This document shows positions 1-12,146 of a stretch of 64,000 nucleotides of DNA, in pieces; positions within the stretch are counted from its first letter, which is position 1, and each line of letters starts with the position of its first letter. Both the position numbers and the translations under genes were made by a program. The notes beneath the pieces were generated by a model. The model had not been told where the DNA came from. It searched no databases and worked only from the letters and a program-made list of their open reading frames with translations. This DNA comes from Hansfordia pulvinata (Eukaryota > Ascomycota > Sordariomycetes > Xylariales): contig BJKQ01000011.1 in NCBI GenBank assembly GCA_006538405.1, forward strand, positions 1,365,501 through 1,429,500. The letters are read 5' to 3'.

Positions 1-464
1 TTCCGGCCCAAATCCTCTGAGCACCACGCAAGAGTGGCCAGCACACATCACGAAAGACATCTTTCTCTGAGACAGTCGTGCATTGTGGGCTCTATTCATC
101 CAACGACTGCACATAGGTCATTTGGAAGCAGGATATGTGGTCAAACCGAGCCGGCTTGGGAACCATTTCTCTCTCGTTTCATCGTGTATAATATGGCAAG
201 CCCTACAGGTCCATCACAGCCTGAATACATCGGCAGTTTCCCAAGCACAAGTTGGTGCGCATGTCATCAAGCTGCTTCGTTCGCCCGCTCACTCATCCCT
301 TCACAGTTCACACCGGTTCACTGGCCAAAATTGGCCAGAAACTTCGAAAAGCAGACGGGATGTCTAACCCATTTGACCATCAAGGCCAGCCAATATTCCG
401 CGAGCGACGAATGACCAAGGGGACCTTCGAGAGGAGTTCGGAGCCTTTGCGACCCCCCTCCCCC

Positions 465-499
<35 letters not shown>

Positions 500-801
500 A
501 CCACCACCACCCTGGACATTGACAAGTCCCGAGATATGTGGCTCCCGGATCAGCTCATGTGTCGAAGTGTGTAAAGGAAGAGGTTTGGTCGTCCATTTCC
601 GGCCGGCTATGCGTGGCGTTGAGTCTGTTCGAATGTTTTCTGAGGCGGTGATGGCAGCAAAAAATTAACTTGCTGGGGTATCCTATATGTCGTCGTCACA
701 CGGGACGGGGCAATCACCGGCCAAGACCACTGGATGAAGTATTAAAATGCTAATTTCCTGCATGTCGGTGCATCGTTTCGATGGCTTCAGTGGGGATTGC
801 T
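1..801. other. 3' flank of the ROM2-type gene, no gene seen
   Basis: The short overlapping frames here have no recognisable domain, no clear splice signals and a composition like non-coding DNA. The only distinct element is the CA/CCA microsatellite listed separately. The stretch probably holds the terminator and 3' UTR of the minus-strand gene that ends at 802. Confidence 0.6.
467..512. repeat. (AC)n followed by (CCA)n microsatellite
   Basis: About 16 AC dinucleotides run directly into about five CCA trinucleotides. This is a simple-sequence repeat in non-coding DNA. Confidence 0.95.
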
Positions 802-3800
802 CTATATCCTCTCTGGCATTGGCATCTCCGACCGGCGGCTGTTTTTCCAGAAATCAATGGCAGCGACGACATCTTGACCGCCTTCTTCCTCGTAGGCAAA
901 TAAGATCTGCTTCCTGTCAGTCAAGCTCTTCCACATGCGTCAGCCGTGTACTCACCTCGTGCGTGCTACTGTGCAGCATTCTGATATTCTTGTGGGGGAC
1001 AATATGCACCGCGCCACTCTCGATATTCCGCAGTTCGATGAAGTTGGGTTCAAACGCTAGGATCCACGGGTACGACAGGGCAAAACCGTGTGGTGTCCCC
1101 TCCCAGTCAATACGCCACTCTGGTCTGGCTCTCCAGCCATTGCGATTGACAAAGAAGGAGAAGTCTGTGTAGTTGAGGAGGAACTCGCCGTTCAAACGCT
1201 CTATGTGTACCGGCTTGACACCTTCTCTTCTAGCGACGAAGTCAAGCGAAGTGTCGGCTTGGTCGAGCAGAGACTGAGTCTCGAGGGTCTCAAGAGAGAC
1301 GACTTCGAAGCCTCTGGCACACGCCACACACAGCTTGCTTTTGAGGAAATGGACCGAGGTAGACTCGGTCGGGATGTAGAATTCCTTGAAGGCGCGGAGT
1401 TCGTCCTGACCGGCATTGAACATCTTGCCAAAGCCCTTCTGTTTCTTGCCCTTGCTCATAGAGTCATTCGGCTCATACACCTTGATGGTCGTCGAGAGCG
1501 CACTAGACTTGACGCAGCATACCAGGTGTCTTCCCAGACAGATGCCAGTCTTGAAAAAGTTGCAATGGCTCTGAATCTTCTTTGGTCGTTTCGAAGTGGC
1601 TTGCTCGTTGGGGTCCAGAGCTGTGATGGGGTACGAGAGGAGCGATTTGTTCGAGAGGATCAGCAGCAGGCCGTACTCTTCCAGAACATCGACCTGCGTG
1701 ACATTCTGGGCTTCGATGACTCGTTTCGGCGGCTGAGTCGTGCCCTTGCGTACAGACACATACACCCCGTTGTCGGTTCCGTAGATCAGCTTGCGTCCGC
1801 CATCTGCCAGAGTATTAGTATGGTAGGTCTTCTGGGCGGGGAAAGTGGCCAAAGATCATACCGTAGGGCGTCACCGTGTTCACGGTATTTCCGGCCTGGA
1901 AAAAGCCAAACGACACGGTTGTGATGTTGAAAAAGTCGGCTCGATCCCGCAAGCGTTGTTGAGCAGAATCAATGTACTCCAGCCATTTCTTACGAGCCGA
2001 TTGGCTTGATGCGTACAGAACCTGCTCGTAGAAGTTCCTGCCCAGATGCCTGAACGTGATGGGCCAGCCTGCTTCGACTTTCTTGTCATTGTTCTTCCCA
2101 CTAAACGAGGGTAGACTCGAAGAGGTGCGCTTGACTCCTTGTTGCGGAATGACTTCGTCCATCTCCTTTATTGACAAGAGCTCTAAAGGAATAGGCTGCG
2201 ATGGGTTAGCGTGGCACGTCTGCAAGCGCCTGGATTATGTTGTCTTACCCTCCTGTAGGCCTTAACTTCCTCTTGCCCTTTGCCGACCTGCTTGATCCTG
2301 ACCAGAAGAACAGCGTGATCAAGCAGGAAAGCAGTGATGTCTGTAGGGTCTGTGGGCGTCTTCTTGAATTGGGTCTTAAACACGAGGTCGCGGCCTTCAT
2401 CTGTGAGCTTGAGATCAACGCGATCGGCAGGACGGAATCGTAATTGCTCATTCAGACGCCGCAGATTGAAGCGGCTCTCTGCTTTGCCAGACTCCTCGTT
2501 GACTCGCGAGAGCAAGTCGCGAATCATGGTGAGAACTTTAGGAATGTCCTCCTTGTCAGGGTTGCCATCCTCGGTGTATTTCAGAACGTTTTCAAGAAGC
2601 AGGGGGTATCGGGCCAGGCGTGTCGTAGGCTTGGTTAGATACCCGTTGAGTTCGAGCTTCCTGGACTCCTTCCTGCGCTCGATCTCCTCCACGTATTTGG
2701 CGAATTGAGCGTTGTTCGAACGCTCGTTCTCGAACATGAACTTGGCCTCAAGCTGCTTGGATCCGTAGAGAATGAAAGGTTCGAATTGAGGCACGATTTC
2801 CAAGAATATGTCTCCGAGGTTCCTCACCACTGGTGCCTTTTGCTGTCGTTCCGTCAACGCTCTAGCGAACCGAGAGCTGACATTGTGGATACTCGGGTGG
2901 TCGATAGCGTTGCTGAAAATCTGGCGGACGACTTTTTCTCTCCTTGCAGGTGGGATGGGCGAGCCGTTGGACCGTAAAGGTAAGATCCAAAAGTCTCTCA
3001 GATACTCCAAATCCTTGACAAAGTCCCTCTCGGTGTAGCAAATCTCCGATATGACCTCTTGCCTCTTCTTCTCTTGATCTGAGACGCTCTCGGCCACTTC
3101 TCGGGGCACACTGTTGATCCAGAGTTTCTGTTCATCGGTCTGGTCCATGTCGTCGTTGATGATGGCCTCAGTATCTTTCCTGAGACCCACTTGCGGTTTC
3201 AAGTTAAGCCTTGACACCTGCTCAAGTCTTCGGGGGCATGCTATTGAGTAGCAAAGCTGGTCACGGGTACACGTTGGTGAATAGCATTCCGACAGAAGAA
3301 CAAACACGCCGTTGACTGGCTCACGATCCACGCCTTCAGGTTCATCCACGAGAGTTTCTCGGAACTGGTACATCTCGGACGTCGAATCTCGTAATCGATG
3401 TTCGTAGGTCACATCGTGAAAGAATTTTTGCGCATCGAGGGCGCGACCAAGAAGAAGAGCGAGGTTCCGATCCGTGGTGCGAATGATGTAGGATAGAACA
3501 TCAACGGCCTCAGAGCCGCTGAAAGCATTCTTGTAGGTGAGTTCGTTCTTGGTTCTTTCGCCGGTAATGATCTTCTGCCGGAAGCATTCGCCGACTCGGG
3601 AAAGGAGGGCAGGGTATACCAAGGGAGGGCGGATCTTGGCTGTGGGCGGGCGGTCTCCGTCGCCCACGGACCTGGTGGATGCGACTGAGGGACGATGGAC
3701 CAGCTGCTGTCGTGGCGGTTCTGGAGGCGGCGCGATGGTACTGGCCATGGACATCGTGCGGTTATGTTCAACAGTGGCAGTCGAAGCCATGCTCATTGTC

Positions 3801-4663
3801 CGGGTCGCAGTGCCAGGTGCGGCTGTGTAGCCGTTGTGACCGGCGTAGCCGTTCATGGACGGCCCTTCGTTGGAAGGTGCTCTCGCGCGATTCGGAATAA
3901 CGCGGCCACTCATTGTCTGATGAGAATCGCGCTCAGGGGCATGACCAGCCATGGACATGGAACGGTCATCGTGTCTTTCAGGTACAATGCGGCCCTGGGC
4001 GGTCGTTCTAGACGCAGAAGAGGCAGCCGGCGGAGCGTGCCTGAAAGCGTTCTGGGGTTGATGCTGGTAGGAGGAAGCGGAGGAGGAGGACGGCGGGTAC
4101 ATTGTCGGTCGTGGAGTGCTAGCCATGGACTGAGAACGGTAGGGGTCATCACGAAGAGCGGCGCTGGCGGATGGCGGCGCGCCTTGGTACTGCCGGGGCG
4201 GAGGGTTGCGAGGGGGGTAGCCTGTCGACGCAGGGGCTCTCGAGTCGAAGCGGGGCGGTCCGGATTGACCAGGAAATGGGCGCTGGTTTGGGACGGCGTA
4301 TTGCCTCGCATACTGATTTTGGGCCAACGGTGGTGGGTATCCTCCAGAGGGGTTGCGCTGGTTTTGGTAATAGCCATTGGCCATACCTGTGTCCATGGTG
4401 CGTGTGCGGCCAGTGTCTTCGTAAGCTTGTGGGGCCCTCTGTGGCGGTCGACGTTGCATGTCCGGGGGGATGGCAGAAACCGAGTTCATCGTGTGGGTGC
4501 GGGCATCTTGCATTTGGGGCGGCAGGTTGGCGGCCGAGGCAGATGTCATGGTTGTCGATCGCCCCGGAGGGGGCGCGGCGCCAAATATGTTGGAGAAGGC
4601 GGCATCTCGTTGAGTGTTGGCCGGAGGCCCATATCGACGTTGATCGTAGTGGTAATCAGCCAT
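802..4663 (-). CDS. rom2: Rho1 guanine nucleotide exchange factor, ROM2 type (DEP–DH–PH–CNH)
   Basis: Four exons: 4663–2249, 2195–1862, 1803–956, 909–802, giving 1234 residues. The order is a disordered Pro/Ser/Gln-rich N-terminus (about 1–340), a DEP domain (about 350–430), a RhoGEF/DH domain (about 535–740, starting near EVISEICYTERDF), a PH domain across the first intron, and a citron-homology domain (about 930–1215). This is the classic ROM1/ROM2 layout, activating Rho1 at the cell cortex in the cell-wall integrity pathway. All splices keep frame: GTAAGA/CGCAG (phase 0), GTATGA with a TACTAAT branch (phase 1), and GTGAGT with an AAG acceptor (phase 0). I chose the ATG at 4663 because a 3' splice site lies just upstream and the context is CAAAATGG. 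The N-terminus repeats a short TMSMAS-like motif. The family is sure; the last 36-residue exon is somewhat less so. Confidence 0.93.
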
Positions 4664-4672
4664 TTTGCCGTC

Positions 4673-4932
4673 CTGAAACAAAAGAACGCATTAGCTGAAG
4701 GTCGGCAATTTCGTCAAGGGCTGGCATGGCAAGCCAAACGAAGCTGACGATGCCGGGGCTGAACGCGGCCTTGACCTAAATAGCGAGCTCCTGGCTGAGG
4801 GATGGACGCATTGCGATCAGATCTGATGTGTGGGAAATCGATGTTGCCTATGGCCGAGTCGGGCTGTCGCAGTTGGGGTGTCTCTGTGCGAAGGCGGGCG
4901 AGAATTCGAAGAGATGGTAGAGGTGGACTCAC
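4673..4932 (-). other. Predicted 5' UTR intron of the ROM2-type gene
   Basis: On the minus strand a GTGAGTCC donor lies at 4932–4925, a GCTAATG branch-like site near 4690, and a TTTCAG acceptor ends at 4673, ten bases before the chosen start codon. The 260-nt intron would place the promoter beyond 4933. This rests on splice-signal reading only. Confidence 0.55.
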
Positions 4933-7900
4933 TCATGCGGTGCCTAGGCGGCCGCAGCCTAGACGACAAAAAACGTGTTCGAAGGCCAGATGAAAGGGAC
5001 GCGAGTAGAAGACGATGGGTGACACGATGGGTCGACAAGCATGCGGGTCGTGGCGCGATAGAACCGGAAAGAAGAAGGCAGAGCCAGGAGGCCTGGGCAA
5101 GCCCGTCGTTGTAGCCTCAGCCAGGCGTGGCGTAAAAATCGACGGCCGAAGGCAGAGTGCAGGCGATCGCGGGACGGATTATTGTCGGTTCGGCATGACG
5201 CTCGAGGTGCGAAAGGGAGCTGCGGCGGCTAGGAGAAGTTTGAGTATGAGGACCAGCAGAAAAGCGAGCTTGAGGGGGCAGGCAAGCGACAGGTGAGGGC
5301 AGACGGGAAGGGCGGAGCGTGGAGGGGCGCGAGACGAGCTGGGTCTGCGAAGGGGGGCGACGGGATCAGGGGAAGAGGCAGAACACGGATGCGACGGCAA
5401 AGGTGACGGTGATGGCAGAGGCTGGATGCGCGGGCGTGTACTTGTCGTGCTGTGGGTGCCAATGTTTCTTTCTGTCGGGGTCAAGCCGGTCGGGGTGAGT
5501 TGGGTTGGAGGGTTGGGATGGGACTGGTTGACACACGGCGAGAGGGCGCAGTACAGGCTAGCAGGGCAAGACGGGCGGAACGACGGGGTCTGGCTACAGG
5601 GACCAACCACTGCCATCGGCGAGCGGGACGAAAGCGAGTCCCGTTTCTGCTGGCCGTTGGCGATGCCCAGGGCGGCTGAGCCAGATTGGGCAGCACAGGG
5701 CAGACGGGGCAGGGGACGTCAATGCAGGGAGCGGCAAGAAGAGCAGAAGAAGCTGGACGTAACCAGTACTCTGCTACCGGGCAGTGACGAGGAAGGGAGG
5801 AGGGAGGAGGTTTAGCTGGAAGACGCAGATGGACGGCTAGTGTGGCAAGCGAATGACAGGGTACTGGGAGACATTCGAACCAAGATACGCACAAGGCAGT
5901 GAGTGTCGTGAAGGTGGCTGGTGGGCTGCAGGCGAGGAGGCGGCGACGGTAACAACGACGAAGGCGGCAAGGCTCTTCGAGGAGCAGATCAAATGATCAA
6001 GGACATACCTAGGTAGTGATAAGAGTGCAGGTGCGTACGGAGGTGCAGGTGCATGTGCGGTGGCGGATAGGCGTGCGTGCGGGTGTGCGTGCGAGCGAGG
6101 GTGTGCGAGGTATCGTCGTGCCTGGTCAAGGTGGTCGGTGTTGATGGCGTCGTTCTCCAGCGGGCCGACGTCTGGGCGGGAGGGATAGGCAGCGACGGCA
6201 CCGTGTTGGGACGGACGGGTCGAGGCAGATCGGGTCGAATGGCGATGCGCGGTCCAGTCGAGTTCAGCGAAGGAGGGAGGGAGAGGCAGGTGAAGAATAG
6301 GTGCATGTATCGAGGGCTGCGGGAACGGCTGAGTCCATCGATCCGTCCTACTGCCATTTGGATCGATACAGGTTACCTGCCCGAACCTCGCATTGTTCCT
6401 CACCCAGCTGCGCCTGGGCACACAGGTACCAGTGGAGGCCTTCAATTGCCTTGGGTACGGGCACCTCCCGCCGTGGCTGCAATCCGATTGTACATGTACC
6501 TGATTGGCAGAACGAGTTTCCCCGCTACCCCCTTTGCCCCGTTACCTTCAATTCATTGATGCCTCTAGCCCATCCCCGGAGGAGGCCGTGCTGCACCACC
6601 GACACTTCAATTGATGTACTCGTAAACGGCGCTGGGTTGATTCACCATGCCTGGAGGCTCGAGTTCGGTTTCCTCCAATGGCTTCTTCCAAGCCCTAGAT
6701 ACTTATCTGCCTTGCCCGCGATACCCTTTGCTGTCGATGGGATGGCACAGTCGATCAGCGTCGATGGCGCTGCAGTCTTCATGCAAGTAGTAAGTGACAG
6801 ATCAGCGCATAGAGTTACGCTCAACGTCTTCCTCACGCTCGGACTCGATCCACCTTCTCTTCCGAGCAGCCCAAACACCAGAGGCATTCCTGCCATTCTG
6901 TCGTCTCTCCCGAGGACGGACAACGGCTACACAGATGGGATGTATGAGACGATGACGGTCTCATACGTAATCCTGTAAGGGGACCGAATCTGCAGAATAT
7001 CAGCAGTTTGGGCAGATTTCGAGGGCCATCGCGCGTCTACTTCACAACATGGTAGCAACATCAAAGGTAAAGGCGGGCATTCTCGCGACAACGCACGCAA
7101 CGGCACCAGCACCAGCAGCAATATCAACAACGGCAACACGGCGATGGCCTATGTAACCAGATAAAAGAGGCGGCACGGCCAAGACACTCGTCCGCCCGCG
7201 ATGCCGACCCTCCGAACTCAGCAGGCCTAGACTAGACGAATGTACCCTGCTTGCCGGCTGGCGCTGAGACAGCGTCCGGCTTATCGTTGGGGTCCTGCGC
7301 CAATCACGATCCGCGGAAGGCTCCCCTCTCTCCATCGACTCAGGGGTGGGTTCGCGAGCACTGCCTGTAGTCTGCAGTTGATGGGGGTCTGCGAAGCCCT
7401 CACAACCTTCCAATTAACTTGGCTCTTTGCCCTCAAAGAACCCAACGGTACAGGAGGAGGGCGAGGGAGCGATGAATCTGCTAATGGTGGCACGGAGCTG
7501 GCCTACGAGTATGTAGACAGGGACAGGCTTGGGAAATGACCCGTGGAAACGAGACGACCGCACACCAAGGCCACCATTTCCTTGCCTTGCCCAATCGCAG
7601 ATAGCACGCCCGTTTCAAGTGTCGGCGGGATTCTCTTGCGCCTCCATGAAAAACACTTCTCCGCCTCCTCGCCGGGCCGCTCGCCGTCTCCCACCTGCCA
7701 AGAAACAGCCTTTCCTCGACAGATATCACCTCCGCAAACCGAGTCGCCACAGAACGCACTGGTGTCTTTTCTCGGGACTCCCTTAAAGCAGTGGCTGGGG
7801 CGGAGCTGGAGATACGGGGAAGAGAGGCCAGAAGTCAAGTGGATGCCTGTCGAGTGCTGTATAAGAACGTCCCGGCACATCCACATCTCCGCGCGGGGAT

Positions 7901-8623
7901 GCAGCCACGTCTGATTGAACATGCAGGGCAGCTGGCCGTTCGAATCAAAGATCGACCCAGGCGCGATCGCACTCCGGGATAAGTGCGCCAGAGTCTGGAA
8001 ATTCCCAAATGCACTGAAGACGTGGCGACTCAAGGGCGCCGGCAACGCGGCCCCTGGGGACTATGAATGATGAGTCTTCCACGAGTTAGTCAGAGCCCCG
8101 GCTGCAGGTGGAATCGACGTCGTGCCTGGCACGGCTGCTACATGTATTAAGATACCCCCCGCTGGGTACATGCTGTCCGGTATACCGATAAATGCATAAG
8201 GGCCTGGTCGCCCTCGTGGAACCGTCACCTCTTTGGTCGTTTCAGAGCTATCAGCAGCGACAGGACCCGAGCAGGCCCCACACTCACAGCCGGAGGTCCA
8301 AAAGTACCTGGCCGATGTTCCTGAAGACAGCTCTAAAGTATCCAACCACGGACTCAGCAGTGAAGGGTACTTCCAATTGCCATAGGGTAGCTTGGCCAGC
8401 ACGGTCAACAACACGCGGCACGTTCAAGGGAGGTACTCCCGATCCAACACAGCATCATTGGCGCTGCTGTTCACGGCCAACTTCATCCATCCATCCATCC
8501 GCCATCTCCCACGCCAACCGGCCCTCCCTCATCACCATACCTCGACGGGCAGCGACGCCCATCTACATCGCGCTCTTGGCTCAGCCCGCCCTAATCTGTC
8601 GCCTCTGAACTATCACCGTCATC
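4933..8623. other. 3.7 kb intergenic region with divergent promoters
   Basis: It lies between the starts of the minus-strand GEF gene and the plus-strand V-ATPase gene, so it should hold both promoters and the long leader of the GEF. The frames present, including one of 180 codons on the minus strand at 7503–8045, have no recognisable domain. A GTGCGTGC-rich stretch lies near 6070–6110 and a TACTCGTA word at 6617. No other gene is supported. Confidence 0.6.
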
Positions 8624-9526
8624 ATGGCCGACTCGGAGGCTGCGCCCAAGTTCGCCCCCTTCATCGGCATGGTAAGCCTCCTGGCCCATCCCACTTGCTC
8701 TGCGATTCTCTGGCAGCTGGCTAACCGCTTCATCTACCCCATTAGGCCGGTATTGCGGCGGCCATGATCTTTGGCAGTGAGCAAACCCAACCCCCAACTC
8801 CGTCACGCTACCACCAACAGACCACCCAACCCGGTCCCGTCTCCATTTCGATCGCAGCCCCTCCGTTTCTACCGCCAACTTCCTGGCCCATCTATGGAAC
8901 CGATCACTAAGAATGCATCGCCACCACAGGTCTCGGCGCTGCTTACGGCACTGCGAAGTCCGGCATTGGAATCGCAGGCGTTGGAACTTTCAGGCCGGAT
9001 CTGATCATGAAGGTGTGTATCTGCCCCAAGCCTTGCCACGCGCCACACGCTTCGACAGACCCCAGCTGACTGGCCCACAGTGCCTGATTCCCGTCGTCAT
9101 GTCCGGTATCATTGCAGTTTACTCGCTTGTGATTTCCGTCCTTATTGCTGAGGACATGAACCCCACCGAAAACTACAGCCTGTTCAAGTACGTTTGCCGG
9201 ACCGAACACTTGCGCATCGCCAGTGCCCCGAGTCCCTTTCCAATTTACTGACAGATTATCTTAGTGGCTTTATGCATCTCGCCTGTGGTCTGTCGGTCGG
9301 CTTAACCGGTCTTGCGGCCGGATACTGCATCGGCGTTGTCGGCGACAAGGGCGTTCGTTCCTACATGGAGCAATCCAGAATTTTCGTGGGCATGGTTCTC
9401 ATTTTGATTTTCGGCGAAGTTCTGGGTCTCTACGGGTAAGACACCTCTTCATAATTATCGCTGCTTATCTGACCAACTTTCAGTTTGATTGTCGCTCTGA
9501 TCCTCAACACCAAGAGCAAGGGCTAA
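8624..9526 (+). CDS. vma3: V-type ATPase 16-kDa proteolipid subunit c
   Basis: Six exons, 8624–8671, 8746–8776, 8930–9012, 9081–9187, 9265–9435 and 9484–9526, encode 160 residues, the usual length for fungal subunit c. The product is a four-helix membrane protein of the proton-translocating c ring in vacuolar and endosomal V-ATPase. Clear landmarks are a Gly/Ala-rich first helix ([17 protein letters not shown]), the [17 protein letters not shown] loop, and helix 4 [19 protein letters not shown], which carries the proton-binding glutamate (about residue 141). All five introns are 53–153 nt with GT–AG ends and keep frame; such dense small introns are normal for this gene in Pezizomycotina. The start ATG follows a CTATCACCGTCATC leader. 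I see no defect. Identification is essentially certain. Confidence 0.98.
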
Positions 9527-11148
9527 ATTTCGACCTCGAAAGCGCGCCATGCGCACTAATCAGCACATACAGCTGTACGCCGAACACCCCTGCCTGTCTC
9601 ATCACGAAACAATCTGACGGGCTCTCGGATCGGAAGGGACGGTTATCATTCTCTGGGAAGAACGAGGGCCGAGTTGGCCCGCGCATGTACTTTATGTCAT
9701 AGCTGCATGTTGGACGGCGTTCTATGTTTTCGAGGCAGAGGACAACGGCGGGCAGGCGGAGTATGGCGCCCGCCCGAGCCCTCGATATGTAACAAAATGG
9801 AATAATTCACTGTCGAAACATCTGAGCCTGCTTCATGATTGCAATTAGCGTGGGCCGCCCAGTCCAGTGCCCAGAAAGGGCTTGCGCCCCCGATGTCAAT
9901 GTCGCGGCAGCTCGAGATGGCTGGCGAGGGCTCGCTCTATCTTCCACTTCCCGACGTATGCTCCTAGTACTTGTCGGGCGAGTAAGAAATCAGCATCTTT
10001 CCATAATGTGATGTGGTTCAATAATGCACACTTCGACTTTGCTACTGACATGGAGATTCTCAGACGCAGGATAGTCCATGAGTGCTGAATCTTACTACCA
10101 CTACAATGTGGTCTGCCCTTCTATCACAAGCTACGCCGCTGCTCTGGATTGGAGGCGCAATGGGCGTAGACGTTGCTTCGACAGACAAGGACACACGAGC
10201 CCAGCAACTGCTGTTCATCACAGCGTCTTCCCAAACGCTGGGACCTCAAGACGAGCACATCAACGGATCCACCAGCACAGCCAAACTTTCCAACGATGGT
10301 AACACATGAGGCATTTGGAATAATGTTCATCGATTTCTGGCTTACAGGAAGAGTGGTCGACGTTTAAAATAATGACAATCATTTCGACTTGACACTTCAA
10401 GTAGGCTAAATCTCCTACTCTATATACATGTTGTCAAGGTCTGGCCGTTTCATTCGTCTGTCCCTGATCAAGGCCCAAAAGGGGGAGAAAACACTTAAAA
10501 AACGCCTATCCATATAGACACGAAAAGGGGGGAAACCAAAGGGAAAACGTTGAAGGCTATGTTCGATAATCACGGTGTCCCTGGCGATGGTAAAAGAAGG
10601 AAGATGATGAAAGATGCTTCACCCCCAACAACCTCGTACCAGCCATGCACAAATACCCTCGTCTGGTCGTTCGTCTCTGGGCGCATTTGTAACCTTTTCG
10701 CCCACCGTAAGGCAATCTCAGCTATCTGTCAATGTCGGTACACATCCGCACACCCAAGATCTTTTCAGAAGGAGACGAAGATGGCGGGGAATTTGAATAA
10801 GCTCGCGGAAGATTGATATCTCCAGCTTTTCCCGATGCGCGGGCGGGGGATCTGCATTTGCAGTTGCAAGTGCCTCCACCTCATCCACCTTGATCCCAGG
10901 TCAACAAAGTTTGCTGACGATGATATGTGAGCAATGCATGTTCGTAGAAGGCAAAAATGCAGCCGGGGTGCCCAGCACCCCAAATTGTATGCAAGGCCCC
11001 CCAATCATGACTCCTGGGTAACTCCGGAAATCAAACGATGAAACGATGGGCAGCCGCCGCTCCGCTGCCACTCTTATTTGGCATACGTTGCCAAGAGGCT
11101 GCAACGCAAGGTATGGCAAGCCAGACATGGGGCGTGTATAATTGCTCT
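9527..11148. other. Intergenic region between convergent genes, no gene seen
   Basis: This 1.6 kb holds the 3' ends of the V-ATPase subunit gene and of the minus-strand gene ending at 11149. The frames are short with no recognisable products. The stretch near 10380–10530 is AT-richer than its surroundings and looks like UTR or terminator sequence. Confidence 0.6.
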
Positions 11149-12146
11149 TTATCGCCTGAGTAGACGGCCAAACCGTCGTCGGTTACGCGATTCCATGTCC
11201 TGCCGGAAGACAGTCCAGCTGCGGTCACGCTCATCCCAGTCTCGCAATTGAGCTACGAATTGGAACCATGTTAGCCGTTTGCACTGAATCAGGGAATGCT
11301 TCCTCGAGCACGTAGATTGCACGTCGTCAAACTCGCCGCGACAGTGGAATAGATATCGCGTAAGGAAAAGTAATAACCCACCAAGAAACCAGTCCCACCG
11401 ACGATCCTCGGTCTGCAAAATATCATCACCGCGCTCCCTGGTCAGGCGGATATTGCGCGCGCGCGCGGCGGCCTCCTCGCCGACCAAGTACGGGTCCTCA
11501 AGGGGGCGCACAACGTGGGACGCGTCCTCGGCGCCAGCGTTTCCAGAGTGGCTGGGAGCGTTGTTCATGGCGCTGTTGCTGTTGGTTTCGGTGGGAGACG
11601 GTGCCGGTGGAGATGGCGAAGACAAGGACGAGGACGAGATGGTTGACAGAAGCGAGGGCGTCGAGGCAAAGGCAGCGGCGCGGCGCTGCGCGACACGCGC
11701 ATAGCACGGGTTCATGGTTGGTGTGGACCAGGTCTGGGGCATCTGGAAGGCACCGAGCGAGGGCATGCCGCCGCGCCGGTTGGGCGAGGGCAGCCGCGGC
11801 AGTCCGTAGGTAGGCGTCTGACTCGTCGTCCGCCCCCGGCCGCTGCCGCCGGCGCTACTGTGAGGGTCGAGCCGCGAGTACGCCGGCGCGCAGTCGCGTG
11901 AGTACGCGGGCAGCACCGACTGGTGTGAGGGTGCCTCCGAGACTAGCGGCGAGAGAGGGGCATATCAGTTTGGTGTTTGACGCATCGAGGGGGTCTATCT
12001 CTCGGCTCAAGGTAGGAAAGGGGCAGCTTCAGGGGCGCCTTACTGTAGGACGGGGCGGCGGAGCGTATTGAGGCAGTCTCAAGGTCTTCAGGGGTAAAGG
12101 CGTCCAACCGAGGAGCGGTGTAGTGTAGCGGCGCTTCGGTAGCCAT
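11149..12146 (-). CDS. Conserved fungal protein of unknown function
   Basis: Three exons, 12146–12044, 11942–11382 and 11252–11149, give 255 residues. Both introns have good signals: GTAAGG with CGCTAG (phase 1), and GTGGGT with a GCTAAC branch and CGTAG (phase 1). The N-terminal half is disordered and rich in Pro, Ser and Ala. The C-terminus has an Arg/Trp/Asp-rich helix of the form RRWDWFLAQLRDWDERDRSW, then a basic tail ending RRRFGRLLRR. That tryptophan-rich helix reads like a conserved element of an unnamed Sordariomycete family, but I cannot name a domain or role. There is no signal peptide or membrane segment. The exon phases and the bridge from FL to AQLRDW across intron 2 support a real gene. 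Confidence 0.75.

Noticed and set aside
7503..8045. 180-codon minus-strand frame
   Set aside because: No recognisable domain, no introns or supporting start context; it lies in the V-ATPase promoter region. Possible but not supported.
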